A stretch of 64,000 nt of DNA from Cymodocea nodosa (lineage: Eukaryota > Streptophyta > Magnoliopsida > Alismatales > Cymodoceaceae): contig CM072336.1 in NCBI GenBank assembly GCA_036874045.1, positions 1,260,001 to 1,324,000 on the forward strand, given 5' to 3'. The notes below the pieces were generated by a model. The model had not been told where the DNA came from, did no database searches, and was given only the letters and a program-made list of their open reading frames with translations. The position numbers and the translations under genes were made by a program. Shown piece after piece: positions 14,295 to 26,755 of the stretch. How positions within the stretch are numbered: position 1 is the first letter of the stretch; each line of letters begins with the position of its first letter.

Positions 14295-15797
14295 ATGCCT
14301 GCTCCTCCGTCGCCGGACCGCACGACCTCGGTTCGGCTCAAGTACGTGAAGCTCGGATACCAGTACCTTGTCGACCACTTCCTCACCTTCCTGTTGATAC
14401 CAATCATGGTGGGATTGAGCTTGGAGCTGATCCGTCTTGACCCGGACGAGGTCTCCAAGCTCTGGTCGTCGCTCCAGCTCGACTTGGTCCACATCCTGTG
14501 CTCGTGTTTCGGGGTCATCATCGCCGCCGTCTTCTACTACATGTCGCGGCCCCGCCCGGTGTACCTCGTCGACTACACCTGCTTCAAGCCACCCTACACC
14601 TGCAGGGTCCCCTTCTCCACCTTTATGGAGCACTCCCGTCTCATCGACAACTTCGATGAGAAGAGCGTCGACTTCCAGATGCGCATCCTCGAACGCTCCG
14701 GCCTCGGAGAGGAGACCTGCCTCCCGCCGGCCAACCACTACATCCCTCCCACCCCCACCATGGAGGCAGCTCGGCAAGAGGCGGAGCTAGTGCTTTTTTC
14801 CACCATCGATGCTCTTGTCGCACGCACTGGGATCAGGCCCGGCAAAGACATCGACATATTGGTTGTGAACTGTAGCCTCTTCTCTCCGACGCCATCTCTG
14901 TCGGCTATGATCGTGAATAAGTACAAGATGAGGAGTAACGTTCATAGCTTCAATCTCTCCGGCATGGGGTGCTCCGCCGGGTTGATTTCGATCGACTTAG
15001 TCCGAGATCTCCTTCAAGTGCATCCCAATTCCAACGCGCTCGTCGTCTCCACGGAGATCATCACGCCCAATTGGTACCCTGGCAACCAAAGATCGATGCT
15101 TCTCCCCAACTGTCTCTTCCGGATGGGCGGCGCGGCGGTGCTTCTCTCCAACCGCCGTCGGGATGGCAGGCGTGCCAAGTACCGGCTGTTCCACGTCGTC
15201 CGAACCCACAAGGGAGCCGAGGACCGGGCCTACCGCTGCGTCTACCAAGAAGAGGATTCCTACGGGAACACCGGCATCAACCTATCGAAGGATCTCATGG
15301 CAATCGCCGGCGAAGCTCTCAAGTCCAACATCACCACCATCGGACCACTGGTCCTTCCCGCCTCCGAACAGCTCCTTTTCTTGCTCACCCTGATCTGGAG
15401 GAAGATCTTCAACAAGAAGATGAAGCCTTACATCCCGGACTTCAAGCAAGCCTTCGAGCACTTCTGCATCCACGCCGGCGGCAGGGCGGTGATCGACGAA
15501 CTTCAGAAGAATTTGCAGCTGACGGCGGAGCACGTGGAGGCGTCGAGGATGACCCTGCACCGGTTCGGGAACACGTCTAGCAGCTCCCTCTGGTACGAGC
15601 TGGCCTACGCTGAGGCCAAGGGGAGGATGAAGAGAGGCGACCGTGTCTGGCAGATCGCCTTCGGCAGCGGATTCAAGTGCAACAGTGCAGTATGGAAGTG
15701 CAACCGCAGCATCAGAAGAGCTCCGGTGGACGATGGGCCGTGGGCTGATTGCATCCATCGGTATCCCGTCCATATACCGAAGATCGTCAAGCTCTAA
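14295..15797 (+). CDS. KCS6: 3-ketoacyl-CoA synthase, KCS6/CER6 type
   Basis: Single exon, 500 aa, full family length. KCS enzymes condense malonyl-CoA with long acyl-CoAs in the ER, the first step of very-long-chain fatty acid elongation; the KCS6/CER6 clade feeds cuticular wax synthesis. Seen: two N-terminal membrane segments (about residues 27-45 and 60-82), the FAE1/CUT1-like body with catalytic Cys226 in 'GMGCSAG', His393 in 'HAGGRAVIDEL' and Asn426 in 'FGNTSSSSLWYEL', matching the Cys-His-Asn triad of the family in identity and spacing. 'KLKYVKLGYQYLV'-like N-terminus and 'LPNCLFRMG' place it near KCS6/KCS5. ATG 14295 is chosen because it aligns with the family start; the frame also runs back to a GTG at 14286. 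Codon use is strongly GC3-rich. Whether it is KCS6 or KCS5 cannot be settled by eye. Confidence 0.93.
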   Translation: MPAPPSPDRTTSVRLKYVKLGYQYLVDHFLTFLLIPIMVGLSLELIRLDPDEVSKLWSSLQLDLVHILCSCFGVIIAAVFYYMSRPRPVYLVDYTCFKPPYTCRVPFSTFMEHSRLIDNFDEKSVDFQMRILERSGLGEETCLPPANHYIPPTPTMEAARQEAELVLFSTIDALVARTGIRPGKDIDILVVNCSLFSPTPSLSAMIVNKYKMRSNVHSFNLSGMGCSAGLISIDLVRDLLQVHPNSNALVVSTEIITPNWYPGNQRSMLLPNCLFRMGGAAVLLSNRRRDGRRAKYRLFHVVRTHKGAEDRAYRCVYQEEDSYGNTGINLSKDLMAIAGEALKSNITTIGPLVLPASEQLLFLLTLIWRKIFNKKMKPYIPDFKQAFEHFCIHAGGRAVIDELQKNLQLTAEHVEASRMTLHRFGNTSSSSLWYELAYAEAKGRMKRGDRVWQIAFGSGFKCNSAVWKCNRSIRRAPVDDGPWADCIHRYPVHIPKIVKL

Positions 15798-17995
15798 TAA
15801 TTATCAGAATTCCATCGCTTCTACTAAATTTCTACGCCTGCAAATTTTAATTTCATCGATTCGAACACAGATCGAGCTCATGGTGCAAGAGATACGAGTG
15901 CCCATCGTTCACCAAGAACGAATCAAACTTGTTCGTGATTTTCGATTTCCTTTTCTTCTCTCTTCCAGTGCATATTATTAATTATCGATTGGTCTTCTGG
16001 TCCTGTCCATCCTCTTCCATTGTGATGTATATTAATTAATTACTTGCATGTACGTAAATTGTAATGCATGAGCGCTCGATCATGCTAGTTTGAAATACTT
16101 AAGTAGTTTCTTTTACCATTTAAAATCTAGAAATCGCAAAAATACAAATAAAAGCTGCACCTATCATGCATGCAGGTCTCCCTCCGCCACCGGAAGCTTG
16201 ATTGAAAGCCATGCATGCGCCTCGGTCCATCGAATTAGTACAGCCCAGCGATTGGGTCGGCGACTGCGACTGGAATTCACGAAGAGGGGAGAAGCTTTTT
16301 AATGGTAATCTTAGATAAGACCATCCATTATCAAAATGATGAATACAAAATAGCTTTCTTTGTGTTTCATCGCTCTTACATCTAATATTGGAGAAAATCA
16401 TTTGAACTTAAAATCACCCGACATTATTATATATTCAACTATTTTTATAAAAAAACTTGCTTTTCATTTTCATGTCACGGTGCTGCACTTGGAAAAGATG
16501 CACGTTGACATGTAAATCGGGTCGAGCCAGGTGAGCCCGACGGGCTCGGGCTGAGCGTAAAATTGAATAGAGGCAGGGTTGGGCTTGAAGATTCTGGTCC
16601 CTCAATCGGCTTAAGCCTGGGCTCGCTTCGGGCCGAGACGGGTTGGATCTGGCTCATATTTTTTTAATTTATTATTATACATTTCATTCCTCTCTCATTC
16701 GATATATTTATAGACACACAACTAGGTCTGGCCTGACTCCTGGCCCACTTAGGCCCATAAATGGGCCTACCATGATAGGTCGACGAGCTGGACCGCATAA
16801 GCCTACAGCTCGCCATGGGCCAGCTGGACTTGACCTAGATTAGTATTTATCTCGGTTGTGCCAGCCTTGTCTGACCTCGCCTAATTTACACTTCTACATG
16901 CATATGCAACCAATATTGTTTTTGAAATTTATACATGCTACCAATGTATAGATGGTCATTTTCATCTTTGATTTTGAACATTTTTTGGATTTTTTCTTGA
17001 TATTCCTCAACCAATTTCAAATTCTATTTCACATATATATGTGATTTAATCTTATTTATATTAAAATTTTTGAATGTATCTTCACACCAATTTCAAAAAG
17101 CAACCTCAAGGAAGAGAAGATAAGGTGTCAAATTAATTAACAGGAGAGAACGGGAAGAAACAAGAGTTTTGGGGGAGGGGAGGTGGAGAAGAAAATGAAA
17201 GAAATCCTGGTACCCTCTCTTACTCCTTAATTAGAAAATCTAGAAACATCAATCTTTTTTGGAGAAAACAAAAAAAATTTCCCACTTAAAACACCTACAA
17301 GACTTGGTTTATAAGAAATTAAAATTACAAAGAATGAAATATTTTATTTTAAGATTAATTGATAACGAGTGAAGATGTTAAGACTGACGTTCACATCAAT
17401 GTATGACTTTTTACATTTCTTCTTCTTTATGATTTGTCATAAACCTGTAAGTGGATGCGGGTGAATCAACTTTAATACGTACAATGTGAAATATTTTATC
17501 TTAACGTTAATTAATAATAAATAGAAAGATTCATCGTATATTAAACTAAGTCCTGTCATTACATTTAGAATGCGAGACTTTTCGCACAATGAGTGTAAGT
17601 GCAAGTTAAATTTCCACCAGCATGCACTTCGAGTCAAAGAAGAAATATACGTGGGGTGGTTGTACGATACATCGAGGAAGGGAGGAGGAGCCGAAGGAGA
17701 AGAAACACCATACGTCGAAAATGGAGATAGAAAAGTCAGGATATATAAAATTAAGATACGGTCTCATCATGATGGCCCATGGGATCGAGAAATTTTCTCT
17801 CTGTATATATTGTTTTTCCCCTTCTTCATATATAGATTACTTAATTAACAGGGTCTTAATTATAAGGTGGGTTCCTCTTTCATCTTTCATTGAAAGGCGC
17901 AAATAATTTAGAGTTACATGCAGCTGGAAGAGCAAGCTAGTCAGTAAGAAGCGAACTGCGTAGTAGCTAGTCAGTCCGGCGACGACCAGCTCGTA
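15798..17995. other. Intergenic between KCS and Nudix genes
   Basis: The KCS and Nudix genes are convergent here (3' ends facing). The stretch holds one hAT-type element (16505-16896, listed separately) and otherwise AT-rich DNA. Small open frames at about 17570-17906 are lysine-rich and unrecognised. Confidence 0.6.
16505..16896. mobile_element. hAT-type non-autonomous element with GGCCC-rich ends
   Basis: The left end reads TTGACATGTAAATCGGG and the reverse complement of the right end reads TAGAAGTGTAAATTAGG, an imperfect terminal inverted repeat of the hAT 'AGRGGTGTAAA' kind. Inside each end are many GGCCC/GGGCC/GAGCC motifs, typical hAT subterminal repeats. The 8 bases outside each end (gatgcacg and catgcata) share the core ATGCA, a decayed 8-bp target duplication. 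No transposase is encoded in the 392 bases. Confidence 0.6.
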
Positions 17996-19742
17996 CTAGT
18001 GGTGACTGTGAGGTGGTCGGCCGGCTCCGCCACCTCGACGGACGGACGTCGACACCCTGCTGACCAGCCTTTCCAACGCTTCTCTCATCCACAGGTGAGG
18101 GCATCCCTCCTTGGCCTCCGCCACGGTCACCTGATCACACACACATACACAGAGAGAAAGAGAGAGAGAGAGATGTAAGAGTGCATGCACGTACGTCTTC
18201 TGCTGCTAATTAATACGTAATTAATCGTCTATATATATAGCTAATTAATCATGGATTAACTACTGCGTACGTACTCACCCACTCCCTCCTTCGGAATCCC
18301 ATCTCCGGCCACTCGTCGAGTTCTTCGGTGACGTTGAGCGCAAACATGGTGCCGACGTAAACGGCGTCGTGGCTTCTGCTGTGGTACCTCCATTCGCCCA
18401 GCTGCCTTCCCTGATAATAAGTAAACCGTACGCGTTAAAAGACATAAAAAGAGAGAATCCAAACTTATATAACGATAAATTTCTCCACACAGTACGTCCA
18501 TCTCGTATAAGAAGAAAGGCGGTGACTTGAATATGCTGGAAGCGAAGAAAACACCTAATTAGTTGTTGGGAGTTAGAAGTTTTAGACTACTACCTCAATG
18601 TTTCCACGGACGCCTGCTTCTTCCAATACCTCTCGACGGGCGGCTTGGTAAATCGATTCGTCCTCCTCCCACCCACCCTGTTCGGAATGAAGGTTAATCA
18701 ATGAGATATTAGTTGGATAATATTAAAAATAAAATATGGGTTGTTAATGGTATCGGGCTTTGTACACGTATGGGTACGTGTCGGCCACGCGAACATTTAA
18801 GTATTGTTGCGTCTACGTCGATGATAAACTTATTTGTAAAAAAATAATTCTGTCAATCACGTCAGGCCACATGGAACCACGTGAATTTTCTAGAAAAAAT
18901 TTAAACCAAACATAAAAACCTACTTTAAATTTTTTAACGAAACAGGGTGGCCTAAAGTTATCACGCTTGGTTTAAATTGGTATCCAAAAGTCGAGTTAAA
19001 AAAATCAGACCTGATTGAAAAGCACATCTCAAATTGAACTGATCGATCGGTACAGAGATCTGCTTCAACCTTACAAAAATAATAATGACATGTGGTTTTC
19101 ATGCATGTGACTCGCGCTTTTAAATCGGAACCATTACTTGAAAAATATTTTATTTTTAAGGTGGAACCGTTAGTTTGAAAATTTTTTCAAAGACCGACCC
19201 ATCTGTTAATAATCCGTGGATAAAATAATGGAGAAGTACAAACCATGGACTCTATTTTAATTTGTTCATTAATTGTTGGGTGAACGGAACGCATTGCATC
19301 TCCTCATGCCACAAACTGTTTGGATGAAATGTCAAAAGAGTTTTGTTTATTATTCATCGGAGGATTGGAGAAGATGTGTCCATACTCCATACCTTGGGGA
19401 AGATGATGGCGTTTCCCTTCTGAGAACTCACAACAAGGACCTCCAAATTCTCTACGTCACATTCGATCCCGGGTTTCTCCTCCTTGAATCTGTACGGAAT
19501 ACATCTGCTACTCGAAACGGGAAAGGAGACGATGCAAGAAGAGTCCAAGCACAGTACAATCAGAAGAAGAAGAAGAAGAGGAGGAGGAGGAATTGAAGAA
19601 GGAAATGATAAGAAAGGGAAAAGATAGGGCAAATTAAGACGAGAAGAACGAGCATACATACGTACCCAACAACAAGTCGGCCACCACTCTTCTTAATGTA
19701 CCTCTGCGATTGTCTTCCCTGCCTGGCAACCAAAGTTATCAT
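17996..19742 (-). CDS. Nudix hydrolase (NUDT12/13/17/18-like)
   Basis: Five exons on the minus strand (19742-19666, 19504-19393, 18677-18594, 18410-18279, 18130-17996) join in frame to 179 aa with GT-AG introns. Nudix enzymes cleave nucleoside diphosphates linked to another moiety; the small plant group that includes NUDT4/12/13/17/18/21 acts on dinucleoside polyphosphates or inositol pyrophosphates. Seen: 'RLVVGCIPYRF' start of the fold; 'FPKGGWE' followed by a complete Nudix box (G-x5-E-x7-REVLEEAGV), split so that exon 3 carries it whole; then 'GEWRYHSRS', 'EEWPEM'-like (DEWPEMGFRRREW) and 'CPHLWMREALERLV', the conserved family tail. The last 20 residues (RRGGGAGRPPHSHH end) are unlike the family. 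No clear transit peptide. An AG microsatellite lies about 290 bases upstream. Exact paralogue not assigned. Confidence 0.9.
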
Positions 19743-20028
19743 CTTCCTCCTTCTCTTCCCTCACAATACACAGATCGCGCGACCACAAGAGAAAAGGAAG
19801 AACCCAGTGGAGCAGACCCCCCTCCGATCAGATCTAGTCCCTGCGGACTACTAGTTTGGATGCAGGAAGCTAGAGATGACAAACGGAATCAAGAACCACT
19901 TCCTAAAACTGCAAAGGGTTTTGGTAGTAGATCGATGATGATCAGCCGATGGCGTTATTGCATGAGAGCCCTGCGTTGGTATTAATTTATAGATTTTACC
20001 ACAGGCGAACTCAGAAGGGACAACAAGA

Positions 20029-20029
<1 letters not shown>

Positions 20030-20062
<33 letters not shown>
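20030..20062. repeat. (AG)n microsatellite upstream of Nudix gene
   Basis: About 16 AG/GA units, some 290 bases before the Nudix start codon. On the Nudix coding strand it reads as a CT tract, a common feature of plant promoters and 5' leaders. Confidence 0.9.
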
Positions 20063-20064
<2 letters not shown>

Positions 20065-21940
20065 TGGTGTTGGCGGTATATGTCTCGCTTCCTCGGAAAT
20101 GGAATGGATGCGATTAAACTTATTTTTATATTTTAAATTTAGCAACATAAAATAGTAAATATAAGTTATGGCCAGTGGATAAACAAATGAGGAAATATGC
20201 AATAAATTAAAAAAATATAAATCGTTATCTACATTACATGATACAAGGTTAAAAAAAAAATTATATTCAAGCACACCCGTCCATTTGCTGGCAAGCCTAT
20301 CCTTCAACCAACGACGATTAGGAGGCCGAAACGCTTACCCTGGTTGGTTTCCATGTCGTATCTGATCACCAATTTGAAATTAAATGAATGGTTGATAGAT
20401 GCTTCCCATCTTTAATCCGCTTCATTGTTGGGAATCGCGCGACATCAATATCCATTTTAATTGGAATGTTGTGGGTGCATGGAAGATATATGAGAAAGAA
20501 TGGAAAAGAGAAAAAAAATAAGCCCAAGTGGGCGAACATCGATCGCCCCATGTTATATATACTTAGTTGGTCCTTTCTGTTTTGAAAGAATATTGAATCA
20601 AAGCGTCTCTCAAAATAGAAGTTATATATGCTAACAGATTAAATTATTATAATTGATTTTTTTGGTAAACTTAGTTATTTATTCATTAGTAGTAGAGATT
20701 ACAAATTAGAAAAGCAAAATTTATCTTTCTTCTTTTTGTCTTGTGAGGTTTATTGAAAAGGACCCAAAAAAATTAAATTCAAATCACATGAGATTTTTGA
20801 AATTTCTTTCTTGGAGAACAAAAACAACCAGTGAAAGTGAGCTCTCAATAATTGTGGGATTAAGATCTAGAACATGTTAGACCAATCTTTTCTCAAATGA
20901 GTTGACTTGAGGGAAAAATGTAACTTAATTAAGTGTTGAGTGCATTTAGGTAAGGAGATTCTACTCCCAATTTTAAGGGGAATCTGTTAATTATTGGGAT
21001 CAATTGTTTTCTTAATAGTTGATTTATCTCTCTAATTAAACCACTATGCTATAGCATGGGTTCTCATTACCACTAATAGTCCACCTACCCTTCAATTAGG
21101 GTAAGAGTAAAGCTCTCCAAGGTCTCCTTTGAAATTGTTTATTCACATCAACTTATTTTAAAATAAAACCATGTTTAAATAAGTGCTTTCAAAGCAACTT
21201 CTTGCGTTCCCAACTTATGTAAAGAAGTTGGTTAAAAAAAATGTTTGATGGATGGTTTATTTTACAACTTATTCAATATATTGTCCTTGGGTCCTTTATT
21301 CAATAAGCTACGTTTTTAAATAAACATTTATTTAATAAGCTATTCCAAGTAGGAACTAACTGTTGGTAGACAATCGCATTAATGCCATATTGGTAAGTTC
21401 AAATGGCTTTTAATTGTTAGTGTTGAAAATGATCCAAATATCATGTATTGTCCAATCAATTGAATAAGCATTGATTTTGGAAGAGAAGCAGCTTGATCTT
21501 ATGCCATGTGCATGTGTACTTGAAGTAAAATTAATACACATGAAATATTTCATGTAAATAACATATTTTTCTTATATATTATCTCTTGTTCGTGCTTTCA
21601 CTACCTTTTTTTTTTTTTTTTGCTCACTTTTCTTTCACTCCATCTCTTTATCGTTTCTCTCCACCTTCGACTTTTATCTTTTATATGCTCTGTTTTTCCT
21701 TTTACCCTTAAACTTAAACTAGTATTTTTTAAAATTTAATGGGTGTATGCCAAGTTTTTGATGTAAATGTCAAGGTCTTTTGTTTATTGTTAGTGATTTT
21801 TTACAAAAAAAAAGAAGAAACCAAAACAGTCAACAAATTAATATGCAAGAAAAACAACTTAATCGTTTTTTCTTGAATAGAAAAAGACCAACACAATAAT
21901 AATAATAATAATAATAATAACAATATAAACAGTCCTCACC

Positions 21941-21990
21941 AGCTCCAATTAAGTCATGCATGTGGAGCTCCAATTAATGCATGCATGTGA
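21941..21990. repeat. 25-bp tandem duplication with CATGCATG (RY) motifs
   Basis: Two adjacent 25-base units starting AGCTCCAATTAA and ending CATGCATGTG(G/A), differing at a few bases. Each holds the RY motif core CATGCA. It follows directly after the AAT microsatellite. No gene is nearby, so a regulatory role is not supported. Confidence 0.7.
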
Positions 21991-23061
21991 GGGGGAGGGG
22001 GAATTTCTACGTGAGTTGAAACGAAGCAGGTTACCTTTCGTTAGGTGCAAGAAATTAAATAGGGATTAGTTAGAATTGAATTATCAAGAGAATCTTTAAT
22101 GGATTATGTGATTCACAAGACATCTATAAATAATAATTAAAAGAAAGTACATAATTTATGATACTCATGAACAGAAATGAAAGCCCAAGAGAGTAGATAT
22201 TTCCAAGGAATAGTGAATAAAGACAACAAGATAGAATAAAAAATTGTGAATTACGAAACCAGTAGTTAAGATTATTAATCATCTATGACAAAAAATATTG
22301 TAAATAACAACAATATTTTTGCCTATTATTATTATAAGATTCCGGTGGCACTTGCAGATAATAAAAATGTAATGCACGCAAGATCCTCGAAAACATGGAA
22401 AAATATTCTAACGTTATTTAAGCATGGAGTAGACGTAGCTTTATGTATACTAATTAACAATTAATTTTAAATTAAAGTTGGCCGTCATCATGATGTATTG
22501 TGTGCCCCAAGTATTGGATTTCTTAACGGTTGGTCCGCCCAGATCTCGTCTTGATGAGTTCAGATTCAAGTTTCTCCACGCATGTATGGCAAAATGCTAT
22601 TATTTCATACATATATTTGTACATATATGTACGCGCCTGCACATGAAATTTCCAAGGTCGGCGTCATGTGGTGTTGAATAGTTGGGAGAGATGATAATGA
22701 TACTTTAAGCTTCATCCAAGACTTCCACGCCTAGTATTATCTGTTGCCACCAAGAGTCCTTCCTTATTAGTTTCAAAAATTAGCACTGTCAGGTCGAATT
22801 TATAACAACCAAGTGGCATTTCATTATGAATTCGTAAGTATCGTCAATTTTGTCACAAGCAAGAATTATTATATACGGTAGAGTTGCTATAATAACAACT
22901 CCTATAACTGCTACATGTACAACAAGAGTCTTTCTCACGTATTTTATACATATTAACTTACACCGTCAATAATGCTAGTATTAGCATAATTGATCATGCA
23001 CTTAATTTATCGTGAAATTAAAGACGAAGTTTTGGATTCGAACTTATGCAAAAATACTGTC

Positions 23062-23121
23062 AAGAAGAAGAAGAAGAAGAAGAAGAAGAAGAAGAAGAAG
23101 AAGAAGAAGAAGAAGAAGAAG
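23062..23121. repeat. (GAA)n microsatellite
   Basis: About 20 perfect AAG/GAA units, the longest perfect simple repeat in the window. It makes artificial poly-Lys and poly-Phe reading frames on the two strands. No gene surrounds it. Confidence 0.97.
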
Positions 23122-24829
23122 CATACGTGCTCACACTTGTTGATTACTACTAGCGTGTACGTAGAAGCAGACAAGATAAACGGATCGATGATCGATTTTA
23201 AAATTTCATGAAAAATATGCGTAAGACTAACTAACTTAATTAAACTTGTTAGTTGGTATGTGGTACACAATATAAAATCAAGCCTTTTTCCATCAATGAT
23301 TAACGTAAATTAATGGTATTTTCTTCTTCTGGCTTGCCAGCATCTTGCGTCTTTTTTGACTACTTACGTACATCAAAGAAACCGGCGAAATATAATAATA
23401 GAATAGAAGATGAAGACGGAATCATTTTGGCGTGGGCGATGGAGAACAAATTAAAGAACCGATATTGCAATTAAAAAGACGGTCATTTTCCGCGGTTGCC
23501 GCTTGCTGACTTTTGTTTATAAACAAGGGTGCTGTCCTCGACACCATGCTTTCTCTCGCGAACGAACCTAATCCTCAGTGTTTTTTTACGTGATCGTCAT
23601 GGAATTTTAATTATACAAGTCATTTCCATCCCAAAAAATTAATTAATTAATTAAGAGCGTAAATTCTGGTTTCTCCCACGTTTCCCTTGTCATCGTGAAA
23701 CCGCGGCGGGTGGATGCCACGGCCTGGGCATGGTGTGCGCCACCTGTATTTACATACAGCACATCAATCTGCGTCCACGTCGGCACCGTCGCTTCTCGAT
23801 AATGATGCCGTTGTCTTCGTCGGAATGTTACAAGGATACTTATCTTGCGTGTATATTTTGAAAAACCACCTACATGAATCGTGAGCGTAGAAATTTAAAC
23901 ATATAATTTAATTAACGAAAAAGTAATTATCAATCGTCAGGATCAACCTAACTAAACCACACTCGAACTTGCAATACATGTAATTTAATTAATTAAAAAA
24001 TACATATTCTCCTTTCTCTTGTCACTTCGAAGCAATTAAAAAGTTATACCCATTTCAAAAAGAGCTCCTGTTTTTAAAACATTCAAATGATATATATATT
24101 TTTTTTTTCCGTAAGTGTAATATCAAGAGAGAAAGAACAACATATCCAAAATAAATTTAATATATTATTTTTAAACGATCGCAACAATAAATAAAAAAAA
24201 ATTACTACGCATACCTGAATAAATTTACATTTTTCGCTTTCGAAGGCAGGAGAAAAACGACGACGACGACGACGCTGGCGTGCGATAACAATCGACCTCC
24301 GTTTCTGATAATGTTTCCACGAAACCGTCGAGAAACTGGAGGCTGTGGAATACAAGCTCCCGTTTTCTGTACCGCGTCCACGGCATGCTTGGCCGTGGTG
24401 TCTCTCGCATTTGTCGTGCGTATGACGAGGATGCCTGGTTGAATTGCGTCACGGTGTTTGTCGCAACCATATTCACGCGTGGCTCTCATATGATCTGGCA
24501 TCTCATGTATCTGTCCTTCGTACGTCTCAGCTCGTATGGGTCCTCGCCTTCTCGAATGTAAGAGGCCGACCTTACCTTTTATCCTCGAAGGTAGTTGTAT
24601 CACGCGTAGCTTTCAAAAACGTCGGCTGCGGAGAATCTCAATTTTTACTTTAGGTTATTATATATATATCAGATGAGCCATTTCGAAACTACGGTTCTTA
24701 ATACTTTCCAAAACCACAGGACGTATTGTCCTGACCTGCATATTTTGTCTCACGAAACTGGTAATGAAAGAAGTTATCGGCTTCGAGAAAGCATTGCTGA
24801 AAATTCTTCCAAATACACCTTGTGCCGAA

Positions 24830-25095
24830 TAAAATTACCATTTATCCATCTAAACATTCATATTTTTGCAACACTATCTTTTTGTATGTGATCACACTTT
24901 ATAACCCAATACTTTGAACCATATGAATAACAATTTTCCTCTATACTTCTTTTAATTTCTTCTGCATAAATTAAGTCTTCTCTTCTAACCAGTGCATCCT
25001 TTAACCTCTTAAGAATATAATTAGACCACTTAAACTGATTTTTTCTTATCTTCAATGAATATAACTTATACTCTATTCCTAATAAAATCATTTTA
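24830..25095 (-). mobile_element. RTE-clade LINE remnant
   Basis: On the minus strand the degraded frame contains 'YGSKYWVIKCDH', matching the 'YG-ECW-IK' motif near the C-terminus of plant RTE-type LINE reverse transcriptases, and 'ALVRREDLI', matching 'APVRRED-I'. Related text occurs near 53.5 kb in this window. The order of the two motifs is swapped compared with an intact element, so at least two pieces are joined here. No intact ORF. Confidence 0.6.
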
Positions 25096-26525
25096 TAGAA
25101 AAACGTTTAGGAAATAAATTAGTAAATTTTGAACACATTTTGTGGGCATGAATTCCAAACATATTTTCCTACCTTTACGGCTGTACCGTAACTTTTGTTT
25201 GCGAAGTGTGTGCTTTAACTTTACTTACCGCAGGAAGAAACGTTCGGTTTTGATTGAATCACTGGCCATGCCACTTTCCTGGATGCTCTCCTCCACTCTA
25301 GAAGTTTGGTATTCTGCTCGCAACGTACAAAATTATCATTCTGGTTCTCCTGCCGTTGCGCCATTGTCTTTCAGCCATATCTGGTACAGGATGTGCCATT
25401 GAACCTGTCTCCCAAAAGTATCATGATCTCGATTAGATTAGATTATTAGCAGCGTTAACGTCTAAATTCCATATTCGTTCTAGCTTCCGGACCTTATAGA
25501 AAAGGAAGACTACCAACCGCAGAAAAATGTAACAAAATTAGCTGCATATTTGCAACTGCACTAGAGTGTCAAACATGGAATCCTCCTTTGTAGATAGCCA
25601 CCGAAGACTAGTGTCACAGCATATAATGTGATAAAATGTCTTCCACTTTATAATTCTTTCACGGCAGCATTACAAGACCTGAATGATGGGTACTTTTATG
25701 GTGGTACTGTTGATGGTACTGCTATAACCCTATTTGTGGAGTAAATTCCGATGACCAGTTCTTGGGTACTTTTATTGCTAATAATAAAATAATTTTTAGT
25801 GCTTTCAACCAACACATCCTAACTAATTCAAGCAGGAGACTTGTGGCATTTTTTCCAACCTCTTCCATTGTTCTTTTAATAATTATAATCACTTTGACAA
25901 CCCATTTTCTTTTTTTGTTTGAGGCTTTCAATTCTTCTTTGAAAAATTACTACAAAATCTTTTTTTAAGGAATTTTTTAATACTTAACAAATTAGTTCAA
26001 AAAATAAAAAAAAGGAGATTCTTTCCGTGGAGACCAATGAGGATTTCAGTTTTGTTTGGAAGTTAATTAGATTTTCATTTTTCTTTGAACTTTTTTTGTA
26101 AGTTTTTTATGTTTTGAATTTTTTGGATTTTTTCCATTCATCTCTTATTTTCTGTATTTAAATTATTTTACAAATACATGTACATTTTTCATGGACCTGC
26201 TTTCGAAAAACAGCACATTGAAATAATAGATTTCCTACTGTTCTGCTTATGGTGTAATAATATGACAAATAATTATATCTCATGATAAAATTTGAAAATT
26301 TGGGCGTATGGTTTAATAAGTTTTAACCTGTAACATAATCAATTTTGTTTGATAAATAATACACCAAAGGTTTGGGTACATTCACTGTAGAAGAAGCATG
26401 TTCTAGTCAGATCTTCATTAATAAGCGTGTTATTCAATAAAATGGTACATACATCTTTCCTAACAGATGTATATATTCTTAAAGTGCATATATGAGTTGA
26501 AAAATGAATTGGTATTTGCTCCTTT

Positions 26526-26755
26526 CAGAGGTGTAAACTGGTCTAGCATGTCCCAACATGTGTTTTAGCGCAGGCCAGTCCATGCTAAGGTGGGCCTGGC
26601 CATGGGCCGTGTAGGACCCAAGGGCAAGGCCCGGTGGTCTGTTCTACCGAGGCCCAGCATAGACATCCTGGAACTGTCCTTGAAATGGAACGTGTATGCC
26701 ATTCCATGAAATCATGACTTTAAAGAGAAAATGGGCATGGTTGGACATGCAACAC
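26526..26755. mobile_element. Probable decayed hAT-like element
   Basis: The left edge CAGAGGTGTAAACTGG is a good hAT terminal sequence and is followed by GGGCCTGG, GGGCCGTG, GGCCCGG and GAGGCCC motifs like those of the 16.5 kb element. The right edge is uncertain; the best inverted match ends near 26755 and no target duplication is visible. No coding capacity. Confidence 0.4.

Noticed and set aside
14073-14777. Long open frame antisense to the KCS gene (234 codons)
   Set aside because: It is a shadow of the GC-rich KCS coding strand, with no homology that I recognise and a low-complexity start in AT-rich DNA.
22990-23270. Poly-Lys and poly-Phe open frames
   Set aside because: Artefact of the GAA microsatellite.
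24205-24603. GC-richer minus-strand frame of 132 codons with a GAC/GTC simple repeat
   Set aside because: The composition is driven by the simple repeat and there is no recognisable domain on either strand.
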